Assembly: GCF_001190945.1 (NCBI RefSeq) | Contig: NZ_CP011112.1 | Span: 1,054,001-1,118,000 of the forward strand | Direction: 5' to 3' | Source: Luteipulveratus mongoliensis | GTDB taxonomy: Bacteria; Actinomycetota; Actinomycetes; Actinomycetales; Dermatophilaceae | Length of the DNA: 64,000 nt | Shown: piece after piece, positions 1 through 8,383 of the stretch | How the letters are laid out: every line of letters starts with the position of its first letter | Numbering within the stretch: position 1 is the stretch's first letter | Translations under genes and position numbers: made by a program | The notes under the pieces: model-generated | The model's database searches: none | Seen by the model: only the letters and a program-made list of their open reading frames with translations | Told to the model about the DNA's origin: nothing

Positions 1-836
1 CTCATCTGAAGAATCATCCCGGAGAGCTGATCCATGCTGGACACGCTCGTGGTGGACTTCTGCGCCTGAGGCTTACCGAGCTCTTGCTGAGTCTTACCGG
101 CCGGTATCTTGCCGGCCGCAATCTTGCCGCCTTGAGGTTGCGTGCCTTCTTGCGGCTGCACCACATTGGACTCGCCGACCGGCGGCGCGGCTGCGCCGAT
201 CGGGGCGGCGCCGTTCTGTCCGGCCGAGGCCAGCGCGAGAGCGGTCGGTGTCGACACGTCGGGACCGGCCATCAGCTGAGGCATCGCGTTGATGGTCTTC
301 CACGGCTGCAAGCCGGTGGTGCTCGAGGTCGCGAGCGCCGCGGGCACGGCCATCACGGTCGGGCTGACGGCGAGCGTCGGGCCGAGCTTGAACTCAGCGC
401 TGCGCAGCTCATTGGTCCACACCGTGCTGTCGGGGATCCAGACGGTTGGACGGTAAGAGTCCTCGGCCCGAATCGCGCTCACCACCTGTGCCGGCGTGTT
501 CACAGTGACCGCGACCCGCGCGCACCCGTCCGAGGTCAGCATCGAATGCGTCAGCCGGCTGACCACCGGTGCCATCTCCGCCGTCGTCGCGACGCGAAGA
601 GGCCGTTGGCGGCACCCGGCCACGGTCGGGGGCTGGCCGGCCACCGCTGCCTGACCACCCGGTCCGCCGGCTCCGCTGGCGGAGTCCTTCCCGCTGCCGT
701 GCAGGGCCCAGGCCGAAGCGCCGCCGATCACCGCGACGACGATCACCGCCAGCGCGGCGGCGATGAGGTTGGGCCCTCTGCCGGGCAGAGCCGAGTGTCG
801 TGCTGCTGAGCGAGGTCTACTGGAGTGCTGTCCCAC
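1..836 (-). CDS. secreted substrate-binding/VWA-type protein, C-terminus cut off by window edge
   Basis: The frame is open from a GTG at 836 to the left window edge, about 278 codons. A basic N-terminus is followed by one hydrophobic segment (residues ~24-45), so the protein is membrane-anchored or exported. Then comes a region with Cys in AGCRQRPLRVATTAEMAPVV and SDGCARVAVTV and the motif VWIPDSTVW, which fits the N-terminal half of actinobacterial 'substrate-binding and VWA domain' proteins. After residue ~190 the sequence becomes rich in Q, K, G and P and looks like a low-complexity linker; any VWA domain would lie outside the window. GGTGA lies 5 bases before the GTG. It follows the glycerophosphodiesterase gene on the same strand after a 64-base gap. 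Function is inferred from family resemblance only. Confidence 0.6.
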   Translation of the reverse strand, partial: MGQHSSRPRSAARHSALPGRGPNLIAAALAVIVVAVIGGASAWALHGSGKDSASGAGGPGGQAAVAGQPPTVAGCRQRPLRVATTAEMAPVVSRLTHSMLTSDGCARVAVTVNTPAQVVSAIRAEDSYRPTVWIPDSTVWTNELRSAEFKLGPTLAVSPTVMAVPAALATSSTTGLQPWKTINAMPQLMAGPDVSTPTALALASAGQNGAAPIGAAAPPVGESNVVQPQEGTQPQGGKIAAGKIPAGKTQQELGKPQAQKSTTSVSSMDQLSGMILQM

Positions 837-900
837 GGCGTCACCGTAAGGGAGAGATGTAAATGAATAGGTAAATGAATCGGCAGGACTTTCTGCGAAG

Positions 901-1713
901 TTACGTCTGTGCAGGTTCGTCGCTTCGGAAGGCCCGCATCGGGGTCCAACCGCCTATATCAATCAACGTCTCACGCGCAAGGTCTGGGCGATCGGTAATG
1001 ATTCCGTTCACACCGTCATCGGCCAAGCGTCGGACGTTTACCGGTTTATTGATGGTCCAGGCGCGGACTTGCAGACCCATTGCGTGCGACATGTCGACGA
1101 GGCGTCCGGCCACTCGTCGGTCGGCCAACCAGGGCACGCCACCGAGGCGCCACGGCACATGGGCGGCGAGCGCGGTCGTACTCCCGCGGCCCGGGACGCG
1201 GACGCCGAGGCGAGCCGACCACATCAGTGATGACAACGACTTCCAGCCCAGCGCGCGGCGGGTGCCCGGGCTGCGTTCGACGACGGCCTCCAACCAGCTG
1301 TCCCAGCCGCCGGCCACCCAGACCCGTGAGCCGGAGCCCGTACGACGGAGGGTCGCCGCGAGCGGCTCGATCGCCTCTTCGTCCTTGACGTCCACGAGCA
1401 GCTCGGCGTCGGGGAAGGCCGCCAGCACGTCGTAGAGGCGGGTGACCCCGGGCTCGTGACGCAGGTCCGCCCATGTGGCGGCGGAGACAGGGCCGCGCCG
1501 CGTCGTCGTACGGTCGAGGGTCGAGTCGTGGAAGGCGAGGACGACGCCGTCTGCGGTCACTCGCGCATCGGTCTCGAGCGTGCGGACCCCGAGGGCCCAG
1601 GACGCGGCGAAGGCGGCCAGCGTGTTCTCCGGAGCGAGGCCCGCTCCGCCACGGTGCGCGATGACGTCCTGCACGATGCCGTCCACATGACCACTGTCCA
1701 GGCCCGCTCCCAC
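901..1713 (-). CDS. glycerophosphodiester phosphodiesterase family protein
   Basis: Hydrolyses glycerophosphodiesters to an alcohol and glycerol-3-phosphate. The 270-residue product shows the GDPD TIM-barrel signature: H20-R21, E29-N30-T31, the metal ligands E47-T-D49 and the general-acid His in AFHD (H62). Late motifs LLVDVKD and GVNGIITDRPD also match the family. No signal peptide is seen, so it is probably cytoplasmic, of the UgpQ type. The start is uncertain: a GTG at 1713 gives the full length, and an in-frame GTG ten codons later would also keep the whole domain. The gene precedes the partial substrate-binding protein on the same strand. Confidence 0.85.
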   Translation of the reverse strand: MGAGLDSGHVDGIVQDVIAHRGGAGLAPENTLAAFAASWALGVRTLETDARVTADGVVLAFHDSTLDRTTTRRGPVSAATWADLRHEPGVTRLYDVLAAFPDAELLVDVKDEEAIEPLAATLRRTGSGSRVWVAGGWDSWLEAVVERSPGTRRALGWKSLSSLMWSARLGVRVPGRGSTTALAAHVPWRLGGVPWLADRRVAGRLVDMSHAMGLQVRAWTINKPVNVRRLADDGVNGIITDRPDLARETLIDIGGWTPMRAFRSDEPAQT

Positions 1714-1841
1714 GGAGGGCCAGAGTGGCGCGACCGTGCTTGGGCAACGTTCATGTCCGCTTCACGGGCCAGGCGCCGCAGCACCCTGTCAACATCTGTA
1801 CGCCACAGCGGGTCCACAGACATGTTGCTTAGAGTTCACCC

Positions 1842-2972
1842 ATGGCGATCGCGACCGAACGGGTGTCAACCCGCCCGTCCGACGCCGCCGCAACCCCCGA
1901 TCTGGCCTTCCGCAGCATCACCTGGCGGCAGGTGCGACTGGTCGCGCTGGCGGGCTACGCGCTCACGCTGATCGTCTCGATCGCGCTCAACGGCATCCCC
2001 TTGGACCGGGTCGGTCTGACGCTGTGGATCCTCGTCGGGCTCAGCATTGCGGTGCTCGGCAAGGGCTGGTCGGCGTGGCTGCGGATCATGCGCGACTGGC
2101 TGCCGTTCCAGGGTGTGCTGCTCGCCTACGACTACAGCTACGGCATCGCCGGCCACTACGGCACCCGCGGCTATCCGCACGAGGGCGACGCCAACGTGCT
2201 CGGCTCGCCGCTGCACGTGCAGCTGCCGGTCGAGTTCGACAAGGCGCTCTTCGGCGGGACGCTGCCCAACCAGTGGGTCCAGGAGCACTTCGCGTCCGGC
2301 TCCACCATTCCTTGGTACGCCGCGGTCGTCACCCTCGTCTACTGCAGCCACTTCGTCGTCACGCCGCTGGTCGCGGTCGGCCTGTGGATCCGGGCGCGTG
2401 ACCGCTTCCGCACCTGGGTCAAGCTCGTGCTGGTGCTCGCCGTGGCAGGCATGGCGACCTACTTCATCTTCCCGATGTCGCCGCCGTGGCTGGCCTCGCA
2501 GCAGGCCTACATCGACGGTCCGCCGGTCGAACGGATCACCGGCCAGGGCTGGAGCGTGCTGGGTCTGCATGTCGCCAGCCAGGTGCTCGACGACTCGCAG
2601 AACCGGTCCAACCCGGTGGCCGCGATGCCCTCGCTGCACATGGCGTACGCCGTCCTCGCCGCCGTCTTCTTCATGTACCTCACGAAGCGCCGTTGGTTGC
2701 GGGCCGTGCTCCTGGTCTATCCCGCGCTGATGGCGTTCTCGCTGGTCTACGCGGGCGAGCACTACGTCCTGGACGAGCTGGCCGGTGCGGCGTACGCGCT
2801 GGTGGTCATCGGCGTATGGCGCTGGTGGCTGAAGCGCTCGCGCGCCCGGGACGAGTCGCTGGTTGAGCCGGCCGACGCCGTGCCGGCCGACGCGGAGCCG
2901 GCCGAGCTCGAGTCGGAACTGAGTACCGGTGGTTTGACGCAGTCCGAACCGAGTCGAACCACCAGTACTTAG
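1842..2972 (+). CDS. PAP2-family membrane phosphotransferase (AUR1/inositol phosphotransfer-like)
   Basis: A 376-residue polytopic membrane protein with about six hydrophobic segments. Catalytic motifs of the PAP2/AUR1 superfamily are visible: PSLHMAY with H266, and GEHYVLDELAG with H307 and D311. Related actinobacterial proteins act on polyprenyl or inositol phospholipids; the substrate here is unknown. Translation is probably leaderless: a -10-like TAGAGT (1830-1835) ends six bases before the ATG and no Shine-Dalgarno is present. The last ~40 residues are low complexity (A, D, E, then STGGLTQSEPSRTTST), and the final codons lie inside an inverted repeat. Confidence 0.75.
   Translation: MAIATERVSTRPSDAAATPDLAFRSITWRQVRLVALAGYALTLIVSIALNGIPLDRVGLTLWILVGLSIAVLGKGWSAWLRIMRDWLPFQGVLLAYDYSYGIAGHYGTRGYPHEGDANVLGSPLHVQLPVEFDKALFGGTLPNQWVQEHFASGSTIPWYAAVVTLVYCSHFVVTPLVAVGLWIRARDRFRTWVKLVLVLAVAGMATYFIFPMSPPWLASQQAYIDGPPVERITGQGWSVLGLHVASQVLDDSQNRSNPVAAMPSLHMAYAVLAAVFFMYLTKRRWLRAVLLVYPALMAFSLVYAGEHYVLDELAGAAYALVVIGVWRWWLKRSRARDESLVEPADAVPADAEPAELESELSTGGLTQSEPSRTTST
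2922..2969. repeat. inverted repeat forming the 3' end of the PAP2 gene
   Basis: Arms AGTACCGGTGGTTTGAC (2922-2938) and GTCGAACCACCAGTACT (2953-2969) pair over 17 bases with two mismatches around a 14-base loop. The stop TAG follows at once, so the repeat encodes the last 16 residues. It could act as a terminator or be a diverged copy of the window's dispersed palindromic elements; no T-run follows. Confidence 0.7.
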
Positions 2973-2994
2973 ATCTGGCGGGAGGCGCGAAGCC

Positions 2995-4143
2995 TCAGAG
3001 CGCGCGGTAGACCGCCTTGCGGATGTCTTCGGGGAACGCTCCGAACAAGCCTTCGGGCACCGCGTTCGTCAACGCCACCACCGTCAGCCGGCGAGCCGGG
3101 TCGACGAACCAGGTGTGCCCGTAGACCCCGCCCCATTGGAGCGTCCCGACCGACGACGGCGGGATAGCGGCGGGATCGGTGACGACCGACCAGCCGAGGC
3201 CGAACGCGACTCCCGGGCCACGCTCGGTCTGACCCTCGCCCGCACGGGCACGGGTCATCTCCTCGACCGTTGACGGCGCCAGGATCGGGCCGCCACCGGT
3301 CCGGATCGCTTCGAGGACGGCCAGGACGGACTCCGCGCTGCCGGCCATGCCAGCACCGCCCGAGTGGTAGGAGCCCGGGTCATCGATCCGACTCGGAGCG
3401 AACCTCATGCTGAATCCGAAGGACTCGACCACGTCGCCGTCGCGCATCCGCTCCGGCCCCGACGGGCCCTCGATATACGGCACGACCAGGCGCGACGGAT
3501 CGGTGACGGAGAAGCCGAGGTCGGTGAGGCCGAGCGGTCCGGTGATGCGTTCGGCCACGACCTCGCCGAGGCGCCGGCCGGTGATGGCCTCGATCGCCCA
3601 TCCGACGACGTCGATGCCGGGCGAATAGCTCCAACGCTCGCCGGGAGCGAAGATCAGCGGGACCTTCGCGAGTCGCGCCTCGGCCTCTTGCGCCGTCAGG
3701 CCCGGAAGGTCCAAGCCCGTGCTGGCCCCGACTCGAGCGAACTGCTCGAAGCCCTCCGGGTCCATCCCATAGCTCAGCCCGGCGGTGTGGGTCAGCAGCT
3801 GCTCGATCGTGATCTCAGGAGTCGTGCCGTCCGGGAGGGACGGTCGGAAGTCGGGCAGGTAGCGCGTGATCGGGGCGTCGAGGGCCAGTTCGCCGGTCTC
3901 GACCAGAGACATCGCAGCGGCGGTGACGACCGGCTTGCTGATGGAGGCGAGCAGGAAGAGGGGGTCGGACGGCATCGGTGTGCCGGCCTCACGGTCGGCC
4001 AGCCCGGCGCTGCGCCGGTGCACGACCTCGCCGTCGACGGAGACCAGCACGCGGGTGCCCACGACCCGCTCCTCCTCGATGGCGCGGTCGATCACGTCGT
4101 CGATGTGCTGGCTAAGGGCGAGTGGCCTGGTGACGGTGGTCAT
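2995..4143 (-). CDS. serine hydrolase, class C beta-lactamase/EstB family
   Basis: A 382-residue serine hydrolase of the beta-lactamase/penicillin-binding fold. The nucleophile motif SISK (S67, K70) is clear, a YxN-like element is present as WSYSPG near residue 174, and a C-terminal GHTW occupies the place of the KTG/HxG box. No signal peptide is seen, which favours a cytoplasmic esterase or peptidase over a secreted beta-lactamase. It is divergent from a TetR regulator, with a strong palindrome between them, so it is probably the regulator's target. Confidence 0.85.
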   Translation of the reverse strand: MTTVTRPLALSQHIDDVIDRAIEEERVVGTRVLVSVDGEVVHRRSAGLADREAGTPMPSDPLFLLASISKPVVTAAAMSLVETGELALDAPITRYLPDFRPSLPDGTTPEITIEQLLTHTAGLSYGMDPEGFEQFARVGASTGLDLPGLTAQEAEARLAKVPLIFAPGERWSYSPGIDVVGWAIEAITGRRLGEVVAERITGPLGLTDLGFSVTDPSRLVVPYIEGPSGPERMRDGDVVESFGFSMRFAPSRIDDPGSYHSGGAGMAGSAESVLAVLEAIRTGGGPILAPSTVEEMTRARAGEGQTERGPGVAFGLGWSVVTDPAAIPPSSVGTLQWGGVYGHTWFVDPARRLTVVALTNAVPEGLFGAFPEDIRKAVYRAL

Positions 4144-4166
4144 GGCGGGCTCCGTTCGGTGGTCGA

Positions 4167-4190
4167 ATTACGGAGCGATCGATCCGTAAT
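4167..4190. promoter_or_regulatory. near-perfect 24-base palindrome, probable TetR operator
   Basis: ATTACGGA and TCCGTAAT arms flank a central CGATCG; 22 of 24 positions are symmetric. It lies between the divergent serine hydrolase (start 4143) and TetR gene (start 4238). The size and symmetry are typical of TetR-family operators. A second, perfect 12-base palindrome, GATCGGCCGATC, lies at 4208-4219 close to the regulator start. Confidence 0.7.
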
Positions 4191-4237
4191 GTGAGCCACC
4201 ATAGCCAGATCGGCCGATCATTTCTAGAGTGGTCGTT

Positions 4238-4873
4238 GTGAAAAGTCAGAAGAGTTCTGAGGAGCGGCCGACGCGCCCCCGCGGTCGTCCGCGCGCGTTC
4301 GACGAGGACAAGGCGGTGTACGCCGCCGCGCAGCTGTTCTGGCAGCACGGCTATGACGGCACATCGATCAGCGAGCTGACGGCCGCGATGGGCATCACGA
4401 CCCAGAGCCTCTACTCCGCGTTCGGCTCGAAAGCTGAGCTGTACCAACGATCTTTGATCAGCTACCGCGAGAACAGCGGTGGTGGCCTCCCCGCTGCGCT
4501 GGCCCTCCCGAATGCGGTCGACGCGATGGTGGGGGTCATGGAGAACGCCGCGCGCCAGTTCACCCGTCGCGGCCTGCCGCACGGCTGCATGATCTCGACC
4601 GGTTGCCTGCAGGTGTCGGCCGAACACACCGAGCTCGCCGAGCACCTGCGCGGCATACGTCGTACGGGCCGCAGGTCGGTCGAGGATCGCCTGCGTCGTG
4701 GTGTAGCCGAGGGCGATCTGCGACCGGACATCGACGTGCCCTCGCTGGCCCGCTACGTGCAGGTGATGGCACAGGGCATCGCCGTGCAGGCCACGGACGG
4801 CGCCAGCACGGCTGCACTACGCGCCGTGGTGAAACAGGCGTCGATCACGGTGGAGGCGGCGCGCGCGGACTAG
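4238..4873 (+). CDS. TetR/AcrR-family transcriptional regulator
   Basis: A 211-residue regulator with an N-terminal TetR helix-turn-helix: an RGRPRAFDEDKAV arm, then SISELTAAMGITTQSLYSAFGSK, about residues 15-65. The C-terminal ligand domain contains GCMISTG, common in a YxaF/AcrR-like subgroup. The GTG at 4238 is chosen because TAGAGT (4225-4230) lies seven bases before it, the leaderless spacing seen at other genes here; an in-frame GTG at 4229 would overlap that hexamer. It probably represses itself and the divergent serine hydrolase through the palindrome at 4167-4190. Confidence 0.85.
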   Translation: MKSQKSSEERPTRPRGRPRAFDEDKAVYAAAQLFWQHGYDGTSISELTAAMGITTQSLYSAFGSKAELYQRSLISYRENSGGGLPAALALPNAVDAMVGVMENAARQFTRRGLPHGCMISTGCLQVSAEHTELAEHLRGIRRTGRRSVEDRLRRGVAEGDLRPDIDVPSLARYVQVMAQGIAVQATDGASTAALRAVVKQASITVEAARAD

Positions 4874-4881
4874 GCGAGGAC

Positions 4882-4907
4882 GTACGCCGGCGCCGGGTGC
4901 GGCGTAC
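4882..4907 (+). terminator. possible stem-loop after TetR gene
   Basis: GTACGCCG (4882-4889) pairs with CGGCGTAC (4900-4907) across a 10-base loop, nine bases after the TetR stop. There is no T-tract, so terminator function is tentative. Confidence 0.4.
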
Positions 4908-4936
4908 CGTGAAGGCCTAGGGGATCGGGGCGAACG

Positions 4937-5653
4937 ATGGGGAGACTCTCGAAGGCGGCGGCCGGTTCGGCCGCCCTCCTGCTCGCCATGGTCATCGCTG
5001 CGTGCGGGAGCGCGAAGGACACCGACCCCGCGACGGCGACCGGCCCGACACCGATATCCGGTCAGTGGGCGCAGTCCGGCGACGAGGCGTTGCCCACCGA
5101 GACGCGCACGGATTGGGTCACGTACGGCACGCATGTCGTCCTCGCCAAGATCACCGCGGAGCGACTGCTGTCGCTGGAGACCATGCCGGCTTCGACGCCG
5201 AACGACGGCGACGGCACCCGGGCCCGGATTGCGACGTTCTCGATCATCCGCACCCTGTGGAAGGCCAAGGGCGAGGCCGACCTTCCGCCGACCGTCGACC
5301 AAACCGTCTTCGGCGTGAAGGTGACCGGCGGAAAGTCCACACCGAGCATCGTGCGAGGGCGACCAGGCTTCCTCGTCGGCGAGACGTATATCGTGCCGTT
5401 CACGATGTTCCAAGGAGAGCGAAGTCTCCTCTCGGCTGACGTCGGCGTGCCGGTTTCGGGCATGAAGTATGCCTACGAGAGCCGCAAGCCTGCCGTCATC
5501 GAGCTCACGGGCAAGACGGCAGCCGAGGTCGCCCAGATTCTTGCGAAGACTCCGCCAGATCCGGTCGCGGCGAAGTACCCCGACCTCACTCCGGAGCAGC
5601 GGTGGGGGAAGGTCAGCCAGGCGCAGCGGGCGTCGTCCACCGACAGCGGCTGA
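4937..5653 (+). CDS. predicted lipoprotein of unknown function
   Basis: The 238-residue product begins with a basic N-terminus, a hydrophobic segment and the lipobox IAAC, with the lipidated Cys at position 23, so export and anchoring to the outer face of the membrane are likely. The mature part is soluble, with no repeats and no active-site motif I recognise. VLAKITAERLLS and TFSIIRTLWKAKGEADLP recall extracellular proteins that resemble OB or copper-binding folds, but this is too weak for a name. It is convergent with the MpaB-type oxygenase gene, 9 bases away. Confidence 0.7.
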   Translation: MGRLSKAAAGSAALLLAMVIAACGSAKDTDPATATGPTPISGQWAQSGDEALPTETRTDWVTYGTHVVLAKITAERLLSLETMPASTPNDGDGTRARIATFSIIRTLWKAKGEADLPPTVDQTVFGVKVTGGKSTPSIVRGRPGFLVGETYIVPFTMFQGERSLLSADVGVPVSGMKYAYESRKPAVIELTGKTAAEVAQILAKTPPDPVAAKYPDLTPEQRWGKVSQAQRASSTDSG

Positions 5654-5662
5654 CCGAGCGCG

Positions 5663-6733
5663 TCAGGCGATCGCGGTCGCGCCCAGGATCGGCTCGGACT
5701 CCACGATGCCCTCGTCGCTGGCCTTCTCGCTGTGCGTGAACACGCGGTCGGCCTGACGGGCACGCAGATCCAGGTGGGCTTCCGCGGGCTTGTCGTAGCC
5801 GTACGTCTCCTGGGCCTGCGAGGGCGTCGTCGTGGTCTCGCTCAGCGGCTTGATCCCGAACAGGATCGGCGCGACGACGGGCACCGTCGACGGCGAGAGC
5901 TGCTTCAGCAGCCAGAGCTGTCCGTGCGTGCTCAGCCGCATGGACCGGAAGGCGAGCTTCATCACGGGTCGGATGGCCACGTCCACGGCCTTGGGCTGCT
6001 TGGTGCCGGCCATCTCGCGCATCCATCCCGGGAAGGTGGCGATGACGGCACGGCGCATCATGAAGTTGGACAGCGACGAGACCGGCCCCAGCGGACCCGC
6101 GCGGAGGACGACCCCCGTGGCGTCGAGCAGGAAGTCCATCATCGACTGGGCATACGGAGACCCGACCAGCTGCGGCCGCATGGTCTCGAAGTACTCCCGG
6201 ATGCCTTCGCGGGTGCGGGGGACGTCATCGGGCGAGCACGTCTGCAGCTCGGCGGCGAGCGCGCACTCCTCCCAGTACTGGTTCTCCTCGGCCTCGCTCA
6301 GCCGGCCCGGCCCGTACCTCTCGTAGGCGTACAGGATCGAGTGCCATGCGGTGAGGTGAATCCACAGCTGCGAGTGCGGCGCGTTGGCGTCGTACCGCTG
6401 TCCGCTAAGGGGTTCGATGCCGATGCCCTTGGAGTGCACCTTGACCAGGATGTCGGCGGCGTGTGCGGTCGACTTCGAGTCTGCGAACGCCACCATCGCG
6501 AAGTAGCGCAGCGTCCGGTCGTAGCGCGTACGGGTGCGCTTGCGGACCGCGCCGGACTGCTCGACCGACGCCACGAGATCGGGGTCCAGCTCCTCGATCG
6601 AGACTGCGCGGACGAAGCCGACGGTCAGCGAGGTCGGATAGCTCCACACCTTCCAGGTCACCGAGTCCGGGCCGAAGAACCCGTAGTCCGCATGCGGCTG
6701 GGTGTCCTTCTTGGCGAGCGGTACGAGCTTCAT
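5663..6733 (-). CDS. oxygenase MpaB family protein (DUF2236, latex-clearing-protein-like)
   Basis: A 356-residue protein of the DUF2236/MpaB family, whose members include heme b-dependent latex-clearing protein Lcp and MpaB farnesyl-side-chain oxygenase. Visible family features are FGPDSVTWKVW near the N-terminus, RTRYDRTLRYFAMVAF with the conserved Arg residues, and DANAPHSQLWIHLTAWHS, which carries candidate heme-ligand histidines. No signal peptide is seen. A Shine-Dalgarno GGAGA precedes the ATG. The gene is divergent from a TetR regulator with a perfect palindrome between them. The substrate cannot be read from sequence; an oxidised hydrophobic chain is an inference from relatives. Confidence 0.8.
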   Translation of the reverse strand: MKLVPLAKKDTQPHADYGFFGPDSVTWKVWSYPTSLTVGFVRAVSIEELDPDLVASVEQSGAVRKRTRTRYDRTLRYFAMVAFADSKSTAHAADILVKVHSKGIGIEPLSGQRYDANAPHSQLWIHLTAWHSILYAYERYGPGRLSEAEENQYWEECALAAELQTCSPDDVPRTREGIREYFETMRPQLVGSPYAQSMMDFLLDATGVVLRAGPLGPVSSLSNFMMRRAVIATFPGWMREMAGTKQPKAVDVAIRPVMKLAFRSMRLSTHGQLWLLKQLSPSTVPVVAPILFGIKPLSETTTTPSQAQETYGYDKPAEAHLDLRARQADRVFTHSEKASDEGIVESEPILGATAIA

Positions 6734-6770
6734 GAGCGGTCTCCATCGATCGTCAGTCGTCTGCGTTCCA

Positions 6771-6794
6771 AATTACTACGCCTGTGTAGTAATT
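6771..6794. promoter_or_regulatory. perfect inverted repeat, probable TetR operator
   Basis: AATTACTAC (6771-6779) and GTAGTAATT (6786-6794) are exact inverted repeats with a six-base spacer, midway between the divergent MpaB-like gene (start 6733) and the TetR gene (start 6846). The AT-rich arms stand out from the GC-rich surroundings and probably overlap both promoters. Confidence 0.75.
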
Positions 6795-6845
6795 GGCTAG
6801 GGTTGACTGTCGGGACACATCCGCCCCGTCACCGATCGGAGTCCC

Positions 6846-7469
6846 GTGGCAGCCGAGTCGGTACGCCGCCCACGGCGCGCCTATGCCGCGCGTCTGCCGC
6901 GCGAGCAGCGCCGCGAGCAGCTGCTCGACGCCGCGCTCGTCATCATCGATCGAGACGGATATCGAGCGGTCTCGATGGACGCCATCGCGCGTGAGTGCGG
7001 TGTGACGAGACCTGTGGTCTACGGGGTGTTCGACGACCTGAGCGATCTGCTGACGGGTCTGCTGGACCGCGAGGAAAGCCGAGCGCTGACCCAGCTCGCC
7101 GAGGCTGCCGCCGGGACACCCGCAGCTGACCTCGAGGGCTACGTCACCGAGCTGGCGCGTCGCATGGTCTCCGTCGTGATCGCCAACCCGTTGACCTGGC
7201 GTCCGATCCTGTTCAGCTCGAGCATCGGGCCCTCCGTGGTGAGGGGAAGGGTCGAGAGGGACCGCGAGATGGTCCGGCTGCGGATCGCCGAGGCGCTCGC
7301 GCTCCACCTGGCCACGAGCCCGGGCGCAGAGCTCGACTCGGAGGTCATGGCGCACGCGATCCTCGCGGCCGTCGAGCACTTCGGTCGGCTGCTGCTGGAC
7401 GATCCTGAGCGGTTCGATGCCGATCGGCTGGTCGCTGCCCTGCGCGGCCTGCTGGCGGCCTTCCAGTAG
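6846..7469 (+). CDS. TetR/AcrR-family transcriptional regulator
   Basis: A 207-residue regulator. The DNA-binding domain spans about residues 20-70, with AALVIIDRDGYRAVSMDAIARECGV split over the first helices and TRPVVYGVFDDLSDLL at the recognition helix. The C-terminal half is a generic ligand-binding helical domain. The start is the GTG at 6846; no better start lies downstream before the domain. The position opposite the MpaB-family oxygenase, with an exact palindrome between, suggests local repression of the oxygenase by a hydrophobic ligand. Confidence 0.85.
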   Translation: MAAESVRRPRRAYAARLPREQRREQLLDAALVIIDRDGYRAVSMDAIARECGVTRPVVYGVFDDLSDLLTGLLDREESRALTQLAEAAAGTPAADLEGYVTELARRMVSVVIANPLTWRPILFSSSIGPSVVRGRVERDREMVRLRIAEALALHLATSPGAELDSEVMAHAILAAVEHFGRLLLDDPERFDADRLVAALRGLLAAFQ

Positions 7470-7495
7470 CGCGGAGCCAGCCGACCTAGGCCGAC

Positions 7496-8284
7496 CTAGG
7501 CCGGCGGGAAGTGCCTGACCGTGAGGCACTGCTCGGCGCGACCGACCGGCCCATGGATGTCGTTCAGCACCGTCGATGTGAGCCCAATCCCGTTGTCTCC
7601 GAACGTCACTGACGTATCGAGGCCAACCCAAGAGGGATCGGGTGCGCGGAGCAGGTGGATGGTCAGGTCGACGTTCGGGTAGAGCAGCTCAGTCGGACGC
7701 ACGCGCGTAGCGATGCCGTTGGCGAGGTCCACAAGCGTGATGTACGCCGCGACCGGGCTGACCGTCGTACCGGCAATGAGCGCGACGTCAGTGCGCGCCC
7801 AGACCTGACGTCGGCCGTCCCGCCCGCCGGGTGCGGCGCGGTAGTCCAGGGTCTCCAGGAAACGGCCCTGCCACTCGGCGGCGGCATCGACCGGCTCGCA
7901 GGTGTCAGGCGCCGGCATGGAGGGCAGCTCGAGTCCGGCGACATCGGTGGTGTCCTGCGACTGCAGTCGCCAGGCGCGCGCACGGATGATCACGCGCTCG
8001 CCGATCGTCACAGTGGCCTCGAGCAGCTCGATCGTGCGGCCGGGCCGGATCGTCTCGACGGCGACGTGCGTGTCGGACAGGGGGATCTGGCCGAAGATCT
8101 CGAAGGCGATCCGGCTCAGAACCATGCCGTCGCGCGGCTTGTGCTGCGCGAACACCTCGGTGATGAGCCCGGCCACCACGGACATGTGCTGCTCGTCCTC
8201 GCGCCACGCGCCCTGCACGAGGATCGTCGGTCGGTAGGTGCCATCGCCCAAGGGCTCGTAGTACGCGGTCGGCTCGGTCACCAC
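7496..8284 (-). CDS. acyl-CoA thioesterase-like protein (TesB-type double hotdog)
   Basis: A 262-residue protein with the pattern of tandem hotdog thioesterases: GLITEVFAQHKPRDGMVLSRIAFEIFGQIP in the first half with VAVETIRPGRTIELLEATV, and a second hotdog containing TELLYPNVDLTIHLLRAPDPSWVGLD and the closing GPVGRAEQCLTVRH. Such proteins hydrolyse acyl-CoA thioesters or bind acyl groups; the chain length is unknown. It is cytoplasmic. It is convergent with the TetR gene, with only 26 bases between, where the decamer GCCGACCTAG occurs twice in tandem. Confidence 0.75.
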   Translation of the reverse strand: MVTEPTAYYEPLGDGTYRPTILVQGAWREDEQHMSVVAGLITEVFAQHKPRDGMVLSRIAFEIFGQIPLSDTHVAVETIRPGRTIELLEATVTIGERVIIRARAWRLQSQDTTDVAGLELPSMPAPDTCEPVDAAAEWQGRFLETLDYRAAPGGRDGRRQVWARTDVALIAGTTVSPVAAYITLVDLANGIATRVRPTELLYPNVDLTIHLLRAPDPSWVGLDTSVTFGDNGIGLTSTVLNDIHGPVGRAEQCLTVRHFPPA

Positions 8285-8383
8285 GACAGGCTAAAGGGGA
8301 CTGCAGCGAGCTGGCCGACGGCCAGTCAGGCGGTCCTGGCAATTCGCATGTCCGAAACCCGGCCTTGCCGGATCCTGGTCTAC

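Noticed and set aside
7655-8383. Long N-terminal extension of the PIG-L gene
   Set aside because: It is antisense to the thioesterase gene, and the AHPDDE motif belongs close to the true N-terminus.
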